Assembly: GCA_012274445.1 (NCBI GenBank) | Contig: JAAROD010000090.1 | Coordinates: 1 to 64,000, forward strand | From: Sclerotiophoma versabilis | Lineage: Eukaryota > Ascomycota > Dothideomycetes > Pleosporales > Didymellaceae | DNA: 64,000 nucleotides | Direction: 5' to 3' | Shown: piece after piece, positions 1 to 14,000 of the stretch | Layout of the letters: every line of letters starts with the position of its first letter | Numbering within the stretch: position 1 is the first letter of the stretch | Translations under genes and position numbers: made by a program | Notes under the pieces: model-generated | The model's database searches: none | What the model saw: the letters and a program-made list of their open reading frames with translations, nothing else | Told to the model about the DNA's origin: nothing

Positions 1-75
1 TAACCCTAACCCTAACCCTAACCCTAACCCTAACCCTAACCCTAACCCTAACCCTAACCCTAACCCTAACCCTAA
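1..75. repeat. Telomere repeat tract, left chromosome end
   Basis: The window starts with an uninterrupted run of TAACCC, twelve full units plus TAA. Read toward the end this is TTAGGG on the other strand, the standard telomere repeat of filamentous fungi. The orientation (C-rich strand 5' to 3' at the left) is that of a true left chromosome terminus, not an internal tract. The repeat stops cleanly at 75 and AT-rich subtelomeric DNA follows with no variant telomere units. Confidence 0.98.
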
Positions 76-1769
76 AAATATTATAATTAAGCTTAATTAG
101 CTTAGGCTAGAGCAAAGTGTTAAGTTATCTAAAGAGAAAGAACTTATTATTAGGTAGACTAATATAGATCTCTTAAAGTTTAGGCTAGATTTTATATAGT
201 TAAGCTCTTTCTTTCTTATTACCTCTTACCTAGCAGTACCTAGCTAATGCAGCTTTTCCTTTTATTAGATCTATGTTTAGTTTACCTCTAGTATATATAG
301 AATAGTAGTAGTTATTCTATACCTACTATACTTAATATAATTAGGATTTTACTAGGTTAATCTTAAATAGAGAATAATAAAAAACTTAAGAAATAATACT
401 AGTACTACTATAATATAATACTGTATACCTGCTAAGCTAAGAGATAGTCTATTTTTAATTACTTTAAACAAATATCTAGGTGTATAAATACTACTACCTA
501 GAATTTCTATACTTAGATCTATAAGTATTAAGATTATCTTTTTTCTTATACCTCTTCTTAAAAACTATAGATAACTTAACTTAGCTTACAGCTAAATATA
601 AGGACTGCTTTATACTACTATACTTACTATATACTATTATATATTAGTAAGTTATAGTAAGAGACTCTATTATTTAGTTAGTATTAAAACTCTAGTAATC
701 TTACTATATACTGTGTTTTAAAAGGTAAGTAAGCTAATAGAGCTTATTACTCTACCTAGGTACTGTATAGGTAGTAGATATAACACTAAGAATTGCGCTA
801 AGCTAAGTGCTAAGGCATAAGATAGGCTGCTAAAGTTAGAGCCCTTTTAGAGCTTATATATACTGCGTTTTTTACTTTATACTTATAGATATTACTATAG
901 AAAGTCTTATATAAGAAAAAAGAAAAAGAAAGACTTTATAGCTACTATAGTACAGCCTAGTAGTATAGCTACTATACTATACTATAACTACTTTATACTA
1001 TACTATACAGCGCAGAATAGTAATAAGCAGGAATATTAGCTCTATATAGCTGCGCCTTAGTATTACCTATAGAGGTATACTAGTAAGAGTGCAGGTAGAA
1101 CCTATAACTAGCTTAGCTAGCTGCGCTAGGAATTATACTAGTAAAGATCTCCTACTCTAATAAGAATATATTAAAACCTAAAATTAATAACTATATAGTA
1201 TAGTAAAGCTATCTTACTATAACTAGCTATTTTTACTATTTATAGAGTATAGTACTGCGCCTATATAGTATAGTAGAATATATTTATACTATATATATTA
1301 GAAAAGGTACTATATATTAGAGCCTAGCTATTAATATTATTACTTAGTTAGTATATACCTATACGTATAGCGCTACTAGTAGCCTTAGTAGAAGTATTCT
1401 TATTAGTGTATAGCTATTAATAGAAGTATTAATAATATATACTATACTCTAACTAATTATACTATTAACTTTTATAGTAGCAGCTAAAAAGGTACTATCT
1501 TTTATAGTTATAACAGCGTGCAGTATACTTATTAGAAACTTAGAACTACTTTACTTTTAAAAGATATTATAGTTATAGAGCTTTACTTAAGGTAGAAAGA
1601 ATAACTAAAATAGACTTATAGTTGCATATAAAATTTCTAAGCTAATAGTTATACTCTGTAGTAATTATCTATAGCTATATTATATATACCTAGCTAAAAC
1701 TATATATTTTATATATTTACTAAGAAGAGTATTATACTACTGTATGTATATATATATATCTTACTTAAA

Positions 1770-1838
1770 TAATAACTTAATTAAATAATAGCTTAATTAA
1801 ATAATAACTTAATTAAATAATAACTTATATAAACTATA
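1770..1838. repeat. 16-bp tandem repeat
   Basis: About four copies of a 16-bp unit of the form CTTAATTAAATAATAA lie head to tail, with a looser extension to about 1,860. The unit is pure AT apart from one C, and one copy differs by a single A/G change. It is a simple minisatellite inside the RIP-mutated block. Confidence 0.8.
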
Positions 1839-4800
1839 ACTTTATTAAATAATAACTTATATATTCTTTATAAACTATTTAACTTTATATTAATATAGAA
1901 CCTTAAGTCTTACTACTTAGATAGTCTTTCTACCTTTCTACTACTCTAGTTTTAATCTTATTATTATAGTATACTTCTTTACCTATAGAAACTATAGCCT
2001 ATATAAGTACTAATATAATAGGCCTTTAGAAAGCCTTACTAGTACTGCTATACACTAATAAGAATAATAATATATATAATATAATAGCTAGTATTTAAAA
2101 TACCTAGCTCTTTTCTTATAGTATTATTAAGTATACTAGTTATATATAGTATACTACTTATACTATTAGTAATATACAGCTCTATAAAGGTAGTTAGTAA
2201 GCTAGCGTTCTAGTAAGGTATCTAGGCTTAGTACTAGCACTATAGTGCTAATAGCATAGCTAGTGCCTTTAGAGCAGTATAAGTAGTTAGGCAAACCTAC
2301 TAGCCTTTAGTGTGCTTAACCTTTATCTTCTATAGGTACTTTAGAGATAATATACTTACTAGAGTTACTAGGCTTATATATGCCTACTATAGGCCTAGCT
2401 AGCAGTAAAAGGTAAAAAAAGTAAATAAAATAGAAGAGGCCTAGATAATAGTAATAATACTAAAGTAGTTAATATACTACTATAGGTCTACTTAAGCATA
2501 GTTTACAAATATATATTAAAGTAAAAAGTATAGAAAGTAAAAGGTAGCTACTGCTAGGTATATAATAATAGCTATAATATTAGCTATAACACTAGCTAAA
2601 ATATAAACTATACTTATAGTTACGCTTAAGTAAGTAGAAATAAGCTATACTATAGATACTAAGAACTAGAAAGCGCTTAGGTAATATATCTAGATATTAA
2701 CAGTTTCTGTGTAAATGCAGATAACAGACACTAGTAACTTACTATAGAATACTATACTATATTACTAGTAACTAAGCTTAAAGAAGTATTTTTTAGTATA
2801 TATATTTAAGGTATTAACTTACTAGTTAGCTAGCTAGCTAAAAAAGAATATAGTATTAAAGAGTAAATAAACTAGTTATAGTAGCTTACTAGATTTTAGA
2901 AAGTAATATAGAAATATAACTAAAGAGTAGTATAAGTAGCTATTTAAATAATTTACTATTTACTATATACTATATAAGAGTGTTACTAGTATTTATACTA
3001 ATATACTACAGCTTATACTTAATACCTACTAACTAGGCTGTACTAGCTGTACTAATTATATATTTTAGTCTTATACCTATTTAATATATAGTAAACTATA
3101 AAAAAAGATAGTTACTATATATAAAGTTAACTTTATAGAAGTTAGAGCTTTATTATAGCCTTTTTTTTAGGTATTATTTCTATAATAGCTGTTTAGGTAA
3201 TATATTACTATAAGTACTAGCTAAAAGATACTAGCTTTAAGTTAATATTTAGAATATGCAGCTTAGACGCCTATATAGAAGTTCTTTAATATACTAGTCT
3301 TTTTTCTTAATAATATAATACTTTTTAGTATTATACTTAGTATATTTTATTAATACTTCTAACCTATCTAGCTTATAGCTTTTACTTTTTAGCACTAACT
3401 ATAATATATTATAGCACTAAGATAGATAAGCTAGTATCCTAAACTACTTATTATAGTCTACTTAGTGCTGCTTTAATAAACCTTATTTCTTATCTTATAG
3501 AAATTATAGTATAACTTTAAGGTTATAGTATACTTATACTATACTATTACTATTAGGTGTATACTATGCAGGTCTGTCTGCTTAAGTTAAACTCCTATTA
3601 AGCTTACTAGTATACTGCTTTAGCTTTATACGTGCCTAATCTATAGTAATAGTCTATTATCTTATAGCTTTATAATATATCTTTATAAATAATACCTAGC
3701 TTTATAGTTTAAACTTTTTAGCTATATATTACTTCTTTTTCTATATAAGTACGTGCTAAAGGTCTTTAATAGCTATATTTTATATATTTAGTAGTTTCTA
3801 AGCTTTATTAATATAGTATAAAATATAGTAAAGTAGATTATTATTAGAATAGCTACTCTACTATAGTAAAGAGTAAGTATAAGGTGTACACTTAAAAAGC
3901 TATTAGAAGGTAGACCTAGAATATATAACTGTCTATACTTAGCTATAGTCTTAGTATCTAGTAGCTTAATATAAGTAGAAAGTAGGTAAAAGAAGTAGGT
4001 AACTAGCTTATAGCTATTGCCTAAAGTATATAATAATATTTTAGTAAGAAAAAGGTCTTTAAAAGCCTATATAGAATATAGATCTAAAATAAGCTAGTTT
4101 ATATACTACTTATAGTAATTCTAGTTAATATATTATACTATTTATAGTATTACTATAGGTGTAGATTTTAGGCTATTAGGTTCTTAGTTAATACTAATAT
4201 ACTATATAATATATAGTACTACAGCGTTTAGTTTATACAATAGACCTAGGTACTAAGGCTATATAATACCTACCTATAGCTAAAGAGTAAGCCTAGCTTT
4301 ATTTATAAGAATACACTAGAAATAGCTACTATTACTATAGGCCTAACTATCTACTACTACTATATAGTTTCTAAGTTAGCTTATAAGTATAGTACTGCAT
4401 ACAGCTAGCACTAGTATAATTCTTAGCCTGTCTCTACTTATATTAACTACTATATAGCTAGTATAATATATAGTTACTACTATATAATCTTAATAGATTA
4501 GTATATACTATATAGTAATATTACTAAAACTATATATAGCTAGTATAACCCCTATTATCTATTTATGCCTAAGAGTAAGCTTTATTATCTATAGAGTACT
4601 ATACCTAGCAGGTAGTTAGAGTAGTATAATATAAACTCTTTACTAGCATAGAATACTACTATGCCTAATACTCTAACTCTACATTAAGCTAGACTTCTCT
4701 CTACCTACCTAGCTTAAGATATAGGTTATATATAAGTAAGTAATATTAAGTATAGTATATAAAGAGACTAATACTATAAAGTACTTATATAGTATATTAG

Positions 4801-6887
4801 TAGGATAAAACCTACTAAGTTTCTAGTATACCTAAGCTAAACTAACTATTATATAGTAACTTAACTTAATATTATTATAGAGCTATCTAAAGTCTAACTA
4901 AGGCTAGGTTTAGATAATACGTACTGCTAGAAGATTATACTAGAAAAAGAGTATCTACTATAGTATCTATTCTCTAAGAATATTAGTAAGCACTTTATTA
5001 GTATATATAAAGAGCTCTATATAGGTATTAGTAGAAACTTTAAGGTTATTATACTAGTACTTAAACTTACAGACGTAGTGTAAAGAGTAGAAAGGCTATA
5101 CTATTTTAGGCTAGCTATGTCTATAGAAGCTAGTATAAGCTTTAGTATATAGATTGTATATCTAAAAGAAGAAAACACTAGACTAAGCGCTAAGGTAGAG
5201 AAAGTAAAAAGGCAGCTTTCTATAGAAACACAACGCTAGCAGAAGGTAGAGGTAATAGTAGAGCAGCTAGGTTAGGCCTATTAATAGCTATAAAAGTAGT
5301 ATAATAAGGCCTTACTAGCTGCAGAGTTGTATAAGCACACTCTATAGAAGCAGAGCTAGAGCTTATTAGTAGTAATATAGGGCTTAGAAGGGCTAAAGTA
5401 GGAGCTCTCTATTATACTAGTAGTGTTAAGCAGTAGTATAAATTAGGTAGTTCTAGAGGCTATACTCTTACTAGTTATATATATTAAACCTAGATTAATA
5501 GAATAGAGTATGCAACTATTACTACTTAAAGTCTATTCTTAATAAGAAAAAGAACAGTATATATCTAGATATTAACAGCCTGTATAGTACTATAAGTAGA
5601 TCTAACTTATAATTATACTTTTCTATACTCTGTGCCTAAATTAACTATTAGCTCTTCTATAGCTTTTTCTATCTACTTCTAAAGTCTTTTAGAGTACTCT
5701 TTATATTACTTAAGCTTTTCTCTCTATATTAATGGTTCTACTTTTTATATACTATAGCTTATTCTAGCTGTAAGATTACTAGTAAGATAGAGCTATAGAA
5801 GTAATACACTCTTCTACCTCTTTAGTAGGGTAGTTAACCTAATCTAAGAGCTTATTTATAATTATATACAGCTGCCTCTTTTATTTAGTTAGTAGTAGAG
5901 ATTTTGCGCTATAGTATCTTATAAGACTGTTCTACACACTCTATATACTAAAATAACTAAGTAGAGGCTATAGAAGTATAGAAAAAAGCCTATTTTCTAG
6001 GTAATTAACGTGCTTATAAAGCTCTTCTATACAGCCTAGAAAGGTTAATAAGAGAAGATAAGTATTAGAATAATACTCTTTTCTAGAGTATTTCTGTCTT
6101 AGTTCTAGTAATTACTAGCTCTAGCATGTCTTCTAGATAGTTCTATACTTAGAGTTAGAGAAGTAAAGATATATAGTAAAGTAAGGTCTATCTATTCTAG
6201 AAAATAATTATAATCTAGTAGGTTCTTAATATTTAGGTAATAATATATAAGCTCCTTGCTCTGCAGACTGTTACTAGCTTAGATCTTCTAATACTAAAGT
6301 TTCTTATCTTTTATAGTCTACTCTAGCTTATTACTACTTAGACTAGAGATAATAGATACTATTATAAGGTATATAAGTAAGGTAGTATTAGCGCAGGGTT
6401 ACGTTATATAGTAAACTTAAGTAACTTAGCTAAGAATATATTTAAGAAGGTAGCTTAGTTTACTATCTAATCTCTATTTTAAGACTAAATTACACAGTCT
6501 GTTACTCTAAATAGAGTCTAATAGGTGTAGTAACTAGGTGCTGCGTGCATATTACGCAAAATAGTAACTTAAACTAGATATAGTAGGTTCTAGATATAGA
6601 GACTATATTAAGTTAACTTCTTTTCTAATACTATAAGACTAGAAGCCGTAGTAAAATAGACACAGCTTAGTAATAAGTATATAGTATAGTATTCTTAGAC
6701 TGTAGTTTATATTTAGTATAAGATATATATACTAGACTTATATATTTCTAGTCTATTTTAAATAGGTATACTATAATAAAAGCTTAAATATTAAGCTTCT
6801 AAATATACTATAGTATCTTAGTATATATTATAGTAGTGTGTTAATATATTAAAGTATTAGTAACTATTTCTAATACTATTTTAACTT

Positions 6888-6915
6888 TCTTTTTCTCTCT
6901 CTCTCTCTATCTCTA
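6888..6915. repeat. CT-rich microsatellite
   Basis: A short run of CT dinucleotides followed by CTAT variants stands out from the surrounding TA-rich sequence. No coding or regulatory role can be inferred. Confidence 0.6.
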
Positions 6916-7618
6916 TACTCTTAAATTCTAAAGAGTTATACTAAGCTATAGACTTTAATATAGAGTTTAACATAACTATATAAAGCTATAGTAGCTCTAA
7001 CCTATACCTAGCTGCTCTTAAGAATAGTAACCTATACTTAGTAATAAATATACTGTCTAACTATTAGACTAATAACAGCTAGCTATATTCTTAGTAGCTA
7101 ATAACTAATACTTTTAGTTTTATAAGCCTTATAGAAATGCTAAATAATAGCTTTCTTATATATCTAGTAGTATACTCTATCTAAATAGTAATAGATTATA
7201 ATAATACCCCCTTTATCTATCTAGAATAGCTATAGCTAGTAGAAAGCAACTATTACTCTATAGTGCAGCTAGTATTAGAGGTATAGTTTAAGAATATATA
7301 GACATATAACTGCCTAAAAGTGTAGGTACTTAAAGAGTAGATAGACAGCCTAGAGAAACTACTATCTAGCTATAAGATAAAGTAGGTGCTCTCTAGCTAT
7401 AAGCTTACTTCTAACTATCTAAGCTAAATACTAGACTTCTAAAAGCCTTCTAGGCGTATACTATATAGATATAAGAGTAGCTAGTAGCCTTTATAAAGAA
7501 AGTAGAAGCTCTAGTAGAGAAAGTTAGATTAGCTATAGAGATAAGTAATATAGTCTAAGCATCTTTAAAAAGTATACTTAGGAAGTATATCTACTACTGC
7601 TTTAGATAGGTATTAGGT

Positions 7619-7667
7619 ATTAAGTATTAAGTATTAAGTATTAAGTATTAAGTATTAAGTATTAAGC
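7619..7667. repeat. 7-bp tandem repeat (ATTAAGT)7
   Basis: Seven perfect units of ATTAAGT are arrayed without interruption; a near-copy (ATTAGGT) precedes them. The perfection contrasts with the degenerate surroundings, so the array probably expanded after RIP. Confidence 0.9.
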
Positions 7668-8319
7668 AGATATAATAGTAGTAGTTATATATTTTATAAG
7701 CTTATATCTATCTTCCTATAGTATTTTACCTAGCATTCTTATCTACTTCTTTAGTATTACTTATTACTCTCTTCTCTATATAGTGCTCTAACGCAGCTTA
7801 AAGTATATATAGTATATTAAGTATCTAATCTAGTATATTTATTATAAGATACTACTACTTACTATAGCTTAAGATAGCTGTCTGTAGAGTATAGCTGTTC
7901 TCTATTAGCTCTTTAAGTGCTGTAAGCTACTTAGCTTACTCTTATCTTTACAGCCTATTCTAATATACCTGCTATAGTAAAGTATTATTTAAACTTATAG
8001 CTAGTATTATAGATAAAAGCTCTTACTATCTCTCTTCTTTAGCTAGATATACTATAGTATATACTCTTAACTTAATATAATATATACTCAAGTAATATAC
8101 TTTCTATTTTATACTATAGAAATGCATACCTATCTAATATATAACAGAACCTATTAAATAAACTAAAAGTAGTTACTAAGATATATACTATAAAAGGCGC
8201 ATTTTTAACTATGTTAAAGTATTTAGTTAGTAGCTTTATTTATAATATCTCTAAGCCTACTGCTAAGCTACTATTACAGGCTATATAGTTAGTAACCTAA
8301 AATAAGCTCTCTACTACTA

Positions 8320-8391
8320 GAGACTACTTTTAGAGGCTACTTTAGAAACTACTTTAGAGACTACTTTAGAGACTACTTTAGAGGCTACTTC
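8320..8391. repeat. 12-bp minisatellite
   Basis: Six copies of a 12-bp unit, AG(A/G)CTACTTTAG with small variations, are in tandem. The unit is a multiple of three, so it could once have been a tetrapeptide repeat in a transposon protein, but no surrounding frame confirms this. Confidence 0.75.
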
Positions 8392-11300
8392 TAGCAGTAG
8401 TAGCAGCTAAAAATACTATTAGTAGAGAATAAGAAGTAGAAGTAATTATATTAAACTAGGAGTACTAGCACACTACGCAGAGAGCATATAATAATAGCTA
8501 GTAATATTTTAGTTTTACGCATACTCCTGCTTTTATCTTCTACTTTTATCTCTATATATTATCTCCTAATATTATCTTATATTAACCTTACTATTAACTT
8601 ACTACTACCTAGCTAGCACTTATAAAAACTGCGCTAATAACCCTCTTAGCTGCTCTAGCAATGTTTAGTATTATTTAGGCTTAGCCTTATAGCTAGAGCT
8701 GTACTATAAGTATAGCTGTTTAGCTAGCTTCTACTATACCTATAGATAAGTAACTACAGCTCTAGTAAGACTTACTTAAAGCCTCTATAGCTATTAAACA
8801 CTTTTAGAGGCTACTTATTAATAATAGAAGCCTTCTTACTAGAGATACTCTATATAAGCTTATAGTCTTTAACTTTAATAATACGCAGCCTATAAATAGT
8901 ATAAAGAGTAGTGCTACTAAAGCTATAGTAAGTATAGGCTAGTAGTAAATTATATATAATATAGCTATATTTAGCTTACTTCTAATTACTATAACTTATA
9001 CTCTAACACATATCTAGAATATTAAAATATTTTCTATACTTACTAGCCTTAATATTAGTATTACTATTAGCTTTCTTAAGATCTATAGTATTAACACTCT
9101 GCATATATACTTATATGCTACTAAGTTTTTAACACTTATTAAAGAGTTAAGCTTCTACTTTAGCTATATTCTTAAGAACAGCCTTATTAAGCCTAGCTAG
9201 AACCTAGAGATTATAGGTATACTTAATAAGCTTAAAGGCGCTGTATTCCTGCAAGCAAGTACGCACTACTAGTTTAATAATATATGTAAGAGAGCAGTCT
9301 TTATAGCTATACTAGACTTAAATAACTCTAGCACTCTTTAGCTAGTGCAGACGCTATTTAGCCTTAATGCTAGTGTTATTAACGCTATGCTAGGCGCCTT
9401 TAAGATAATTAATAGAAAGAATATTAATAACTTTAGAAGCTAGATTCTTAAGAACCTAGCCTAGCATGTACACAGCTGCTTAGCTAGGTGTAGTAGGTCT
9501 ATAGCGTAAGGTATATTATAGACAGTAATATAGATAAAAGGTAGCTGTTCCTATAATAAGGTTGGCTTTTATTAAGAATAGTTTAATATTAGTATATTAG
9601 TTCTAAAGTAGGTTAGTAAGGAAGGCTGCTAGTATGTTTATATAACTATGCTGCTGTTAGTATAGGACCTTCTTTAATGTCTGCGCTTAGTATATATTCT
9701 TATTAGTAGAAATACTAAGTTACTCTAACCTCTATGTAAGCTTTGCTAGTTATACTCTATTAATTACTAGTTAAGATACAGCCTAATATATGCTACTATG
9801 CTATAACTATAAGATAGGTCTAGCTACCTAACTTCCTTAAAGTTATTATTAAGCTATACTAATATGTATTATATTTATTATAGGCTAGATTAATTAAGTA
9901 TTAAGCACGTTATATTATATGCTTAAGTAGGGCTAATAGCTATAGAGTAGTAAACTTAGCTTATAAGATTGTAGACAGGATATAAGTAGCTGCTATACTC
10001 TTAACTAGTAGGCTATAGTAATTATATTAATTAGCTAGGCTATAGTATATACTTAGTTTATAAGTAATAAGTGCATAGAGTGTATAAGTAATTAGTTATA
10101 GATTTATAGGCAGCAGCAGCTATCTTAGATTTAGAGATATTAAGGCTGCTATGCTTAGAGCTATGCCTAGAGCTACGCTAAGCTAAGTATTAAGGTACTA
10201 TACTGTCTTACTTTATATATACTTATAGATATTACTATAGAAAGTCTTAGATAAGATAAATAAAAAGAAAATGCTCTATAGCTACTTTACTGCTAAAGAA
10301 AGTTTAATACTGTCTCCTATAGCTTAACTATTATAGTTAGTAGCCTATAGTAACTTAGGTACTAGTAGGTAAGTAATATAACTTTATATCTAGGACGTCT
10401 CTTACTCTCTTTAAGTATATTACTATATTATTATATTCTCTACTTCCTGTAGGGCTACTATAGCTGCAGCAGACCTCTAGCTAATACTTAACTATGCGCT
10501 TATATATGCTGCAGCATATAAACATATCTATATATATAGTACTATATACTAGGTAAGAGAGAGAAGCAGAACCTATACTTAGTAGAGCTAGTAGTAATAG
10601 CTAAGGTGCTAGGTTAGCTGCTAAAGCTTAGGTTTTGCAATATTATACTAATAATAAGAAATAAAGCAGCTGTGCTTATACTAAAACAACCTTAGCAGTA
10701 GTTAGAATAAAGCTATATTAGCTACTTCTATAAGACCGTGCAGACACTAAGAAGAGATAGTAATATAGTAATAGCGCTATAACTACCTGTAAGTAAAGAG
10801 TGCAAGCTTACACGCCTTACTAAGTAGAAAGTAAAGATATTAATAAAACTAAATACTACGCTGTAGACATAGCTTTTTAGAATATAATTAACTATATAAA
10901 ACATTACACGTAAGCTAGGTAACACTAAGAAGGTACTAGAAAAAGTAGGATAATATTCTAAGTAAATAGATATAGTACTGCTAGAAAAGTATATATAATA
11001 ACTTTATAACTAGCTATTATAGAAAGAGAGCAGTATGCTTATACAGCTTAGAATAGGTATAGCACAGCTAAACACGTATTTATACTAAATTAAAGCTTAT
11101 AACACAGACTAGTATAGATGCAGATAGGTAGCAGAGATAGTAGAGTACTTTTTATTCTAATATAGACAGTAGACAGTATAGTAAACAGAGATACTATAGT
11201 GTACGCAGACAGGCAGAGGAAACATATTACTCTACCTATATAGTAAGGCAGTAATAGACAATATAAAGTAGGCGCTAGATATAGACGCAGTGCAAGTAAC

Positions 11301-11999
11301 AATTTAGTTTATAATAGTAATAGAAAGACTTAACGCAAATTAATATTTAATAACTAAATAAAACTTACCTACTAATATAAACTTATTAATAAACTTGTAT
11401 AATATAGAGTAGAGAGCGCTTTAGCTACTAAAGATAGAATGCTAAATACTTAGAGAGTCTCTTAGAGACGCTAACTCTAAGCTAATCTACTACTAATAAT
11501 ACTAACCTATAAGCGCTTAATAAGAGATAGTATATAGAGAATAAGCTGCCTAAATATAGAGTAAGAGCTTTAACTAGAATAATAAGTAGTATATAAAAGT
11601 AAGTTAAAGAAGATATAGAGGCTAGTAAGGCTATAATATAGCATAAGCAGTGTAGTATTAGACTAGCGTTAGTAGCTCTTTTAGCTCGGTTGCTATTTTC
11701 CTAGCTGCTTTATGTCTATAGATAGTAACGCCTAACTTATCTTCTAAGCCTGTATTAGCTTAATTAATAAATAATCTATAGCAGACAACATAATATATAA
11801 TATTAGTTAGTATTCCGTAATTGTAGACAGCTAAGGTTAACTAATAAATTTGCTAATGCTAGCTTTAGCGTTTGTTAGCGCTATAGTAAAAGTAGCCTGC
11901 AGTAAGGGGTTACTAACCTAGTTAAATTACTAACTTAGTTAAATTACTAACTGCTAATAATTATATATATATTCCCTTATTATCCCCCTTATATATTAG

Positions 12000-14000
12000 T
12001 GTTAGCTTATAGTATAGTATATTAAGCCTATATTAAATAATATAAGTAGTGTTGTGCTAAGCTATATATAAATAAGTATTAACTTACTATAGCTACTAAG
12101 TTTCTATATAGTCTTAACTAGAAGTAAAAAATAGTAAAGCTTATAGCTATATATAATAACTTATAGAACACTCTTTATTATAAGGCTATTATAGAATATA
12201 GACTTATATTATACTTATATTATTATATATTTATAGGATGTCCTTATAGTACTACTTCTAGACTAGGTGTACTATTAGTTTAGTTCTCTGTGTATTTATA
12301 AACTTTAAAGGTCTCTAGAGTAGAGTATTTAAGCTTACCTTTAGAAGAAACTAGTATAATAGACTAGAAATATTACTCTATTTAATATTAAAGTAAGCTC
12401 TAGTTATAAATAAACTAGTATAGAGGTGCTTATAAAAATAATAGGGCACAGGTTAAATTCCTTAGAGTATTAAGTAGTGCCTTTCTAGAACTAGTATTAT
12501 TATATAAATACTAGTATAAGCTTATATATGCCTATAAGATGCTAGAAGTTAGGTATTTATATACTCTGCAGGATTAATTTACTTAGAGTAATGTCCTAAC
12601 TACTACTCTAAAATAAAGCTTTCTAGTATCTATACTATAAGCTTAAAGTATGCTAGTAATATAGAATAAGCAGTTCTTAACCTTAACTATAGATATTACT
12701 AATAATAGTAATGTAATTCTAGTAGTTAGCTCTAAAGAAAAATAACTTTAAGTATTATCCTTATTACTTATAAGTGCCTCTAAGATCTTCTGCAGTATAT
12801 TTAGCCTATACTTCTATAAAGGTTAAAACTTTAGTAACCTAAGTAGCAGTATTAAGAAGGTATCTATACTAGAAGACAATATAGGCGTAATAGAAATTAT
12901 CTATAACCTAATACACTTTTATAGTGTTTCTAAGAAGATTAAGACAGGCCTAATATTGCATATTGCAGTTATAGTAGATAAGTTTAACTATAGAAACGTG
13001 CTATAATATGCTAGCACACTTTAGTTAAGCTAGATAAAGTTAAAAAACTTAATTAATATTATAAGGCTTATAGTATCTTTATACCTGCTTAATAATTCTA
13101 AGAACTTTAGTTAAGTTACTCTAGTAAAGATAATCTATTATAGAGGCTTATACCTTACGCTTATAGAACAGAATATTAGATTAGACCTAAGTGTCTTATT
13201 AAGAATATGCTATAAGGTTCTATATATATTAAGATCTATAAGTAATATAACACTAATATCTAGGTTTAGATCTGCTAGAAGAGTGCTAGAGCCTATTTTA
13301 CTCCTAAATAAGACAGATACTATTTAAGGGAGCTACTATTAGTAGTTTAAATAATACTTAATACTTATGTGTATAGTTAAGAAAATATTATCTTACCTAT
13401 ATAGAATAACTTTAATTAGAAGTACTATAGCTATAGCAGCTGTATAATTTATTACTAACAGAAATTCTAGATAAACTAGACAGACTAAGCAACCTAACTC
13501 TCCTATATAGTTAATAACAGATATTATACAGCTATTAATAGTACTTAGAGCCTAATTATAGAGTATCCTATAGTTATAAAATAAAATTAGTAAGAGTTAA
13601 GAATAGTCTTTATATTAACTATATCTAGTAAGGTACTATAGCTATAATATAAGACTATAGAATAAAATACTAGCAGTAGTATTAGGATTTAGTATGTAAA
13701 TTTATAGCTTACAGAATATATAATATAGTATTTAGGTTACCTTAGTCTACTTTTAGAGAGGAACTTAGCTAAAGAAGTAGAGCTATAAAAATAGAACTAG
13801 AAAGCTACTAGTAGTAAAAGAACTAAGAGTGCCTAGTATAAGAGTAGTATATAAGTAGGTAAGAGTATAAGGTACTATATATAATTATATTAAAAAGTCT
13901 TAAATTACTTAGTAATTTATATATAATTCTAGACTCTAGTATGCTTTAGATTAGTATAGGCCCCTATTTAACTACCTAACAGCTTTACACCTCTCTCTCT
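12000..14000 (+). pseudogene. Unrecognised RIP-mutated coding remnant
   Basis: Between roughly 12,780 and 13,900 the + strand keeps long stretches in one frame in which most interruptions are TAG, with a few TAA, as expected where RIP converts CAG and CAA to stops. A clear open stretch lies at 13,121-13,325, with residues such as IIYYRGLYLTLIEQN and LEPILLLNKTD. This suggests a former protein-coding transposon or subtelomeric gene. I cannot assign a family: no catalytic motif of a reverse transcriptase, integrase, helicase or DDE transposase was found in it. The boundaries are approximate. The antisense strand cannot be excluded as the true coding strand. Confidence 0.35.

Larger units (their letters stand above)
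76..11990. repeat. RIP-mutated subtelomeric DNA, distal block
   Basis: This block is dominated by TA, AG and CT dinucleotides; CpA and TpG are nearly absent and all frames are full of TAG and TAA. That is the product of RIP acting on duplicated DNA. No intact gene is visible. Bases 570-790 are closely related to 30,820-31,010, and 860-930 to 10,205-10,290, so parts are dispersed subtelomeric repeats. A frame on the + strand between about 8,960 and 9,650 is unusually open but resembles no family I know. Short hydrophobic minus-strand frames near 10,728-11,302 look like antisense shadows of charged, degenerate + strand coding sequence. Confidence 0.85.

Noticed and set aside
1770..8391. CRISPR-like array from the tandem repeats
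   Set aside because: Units are contiguous with no unique spacers, and the sequence is from a fungal telomere.
10728..11302. Two hydrophobic minus-strand frames of 65-70 codons
   Set aside because: They are antisense to a + strand frame rich in Lys/Arg/Gln/Tyr codons in a degenerate block; hydrophobicity is what such antisense reading produces.
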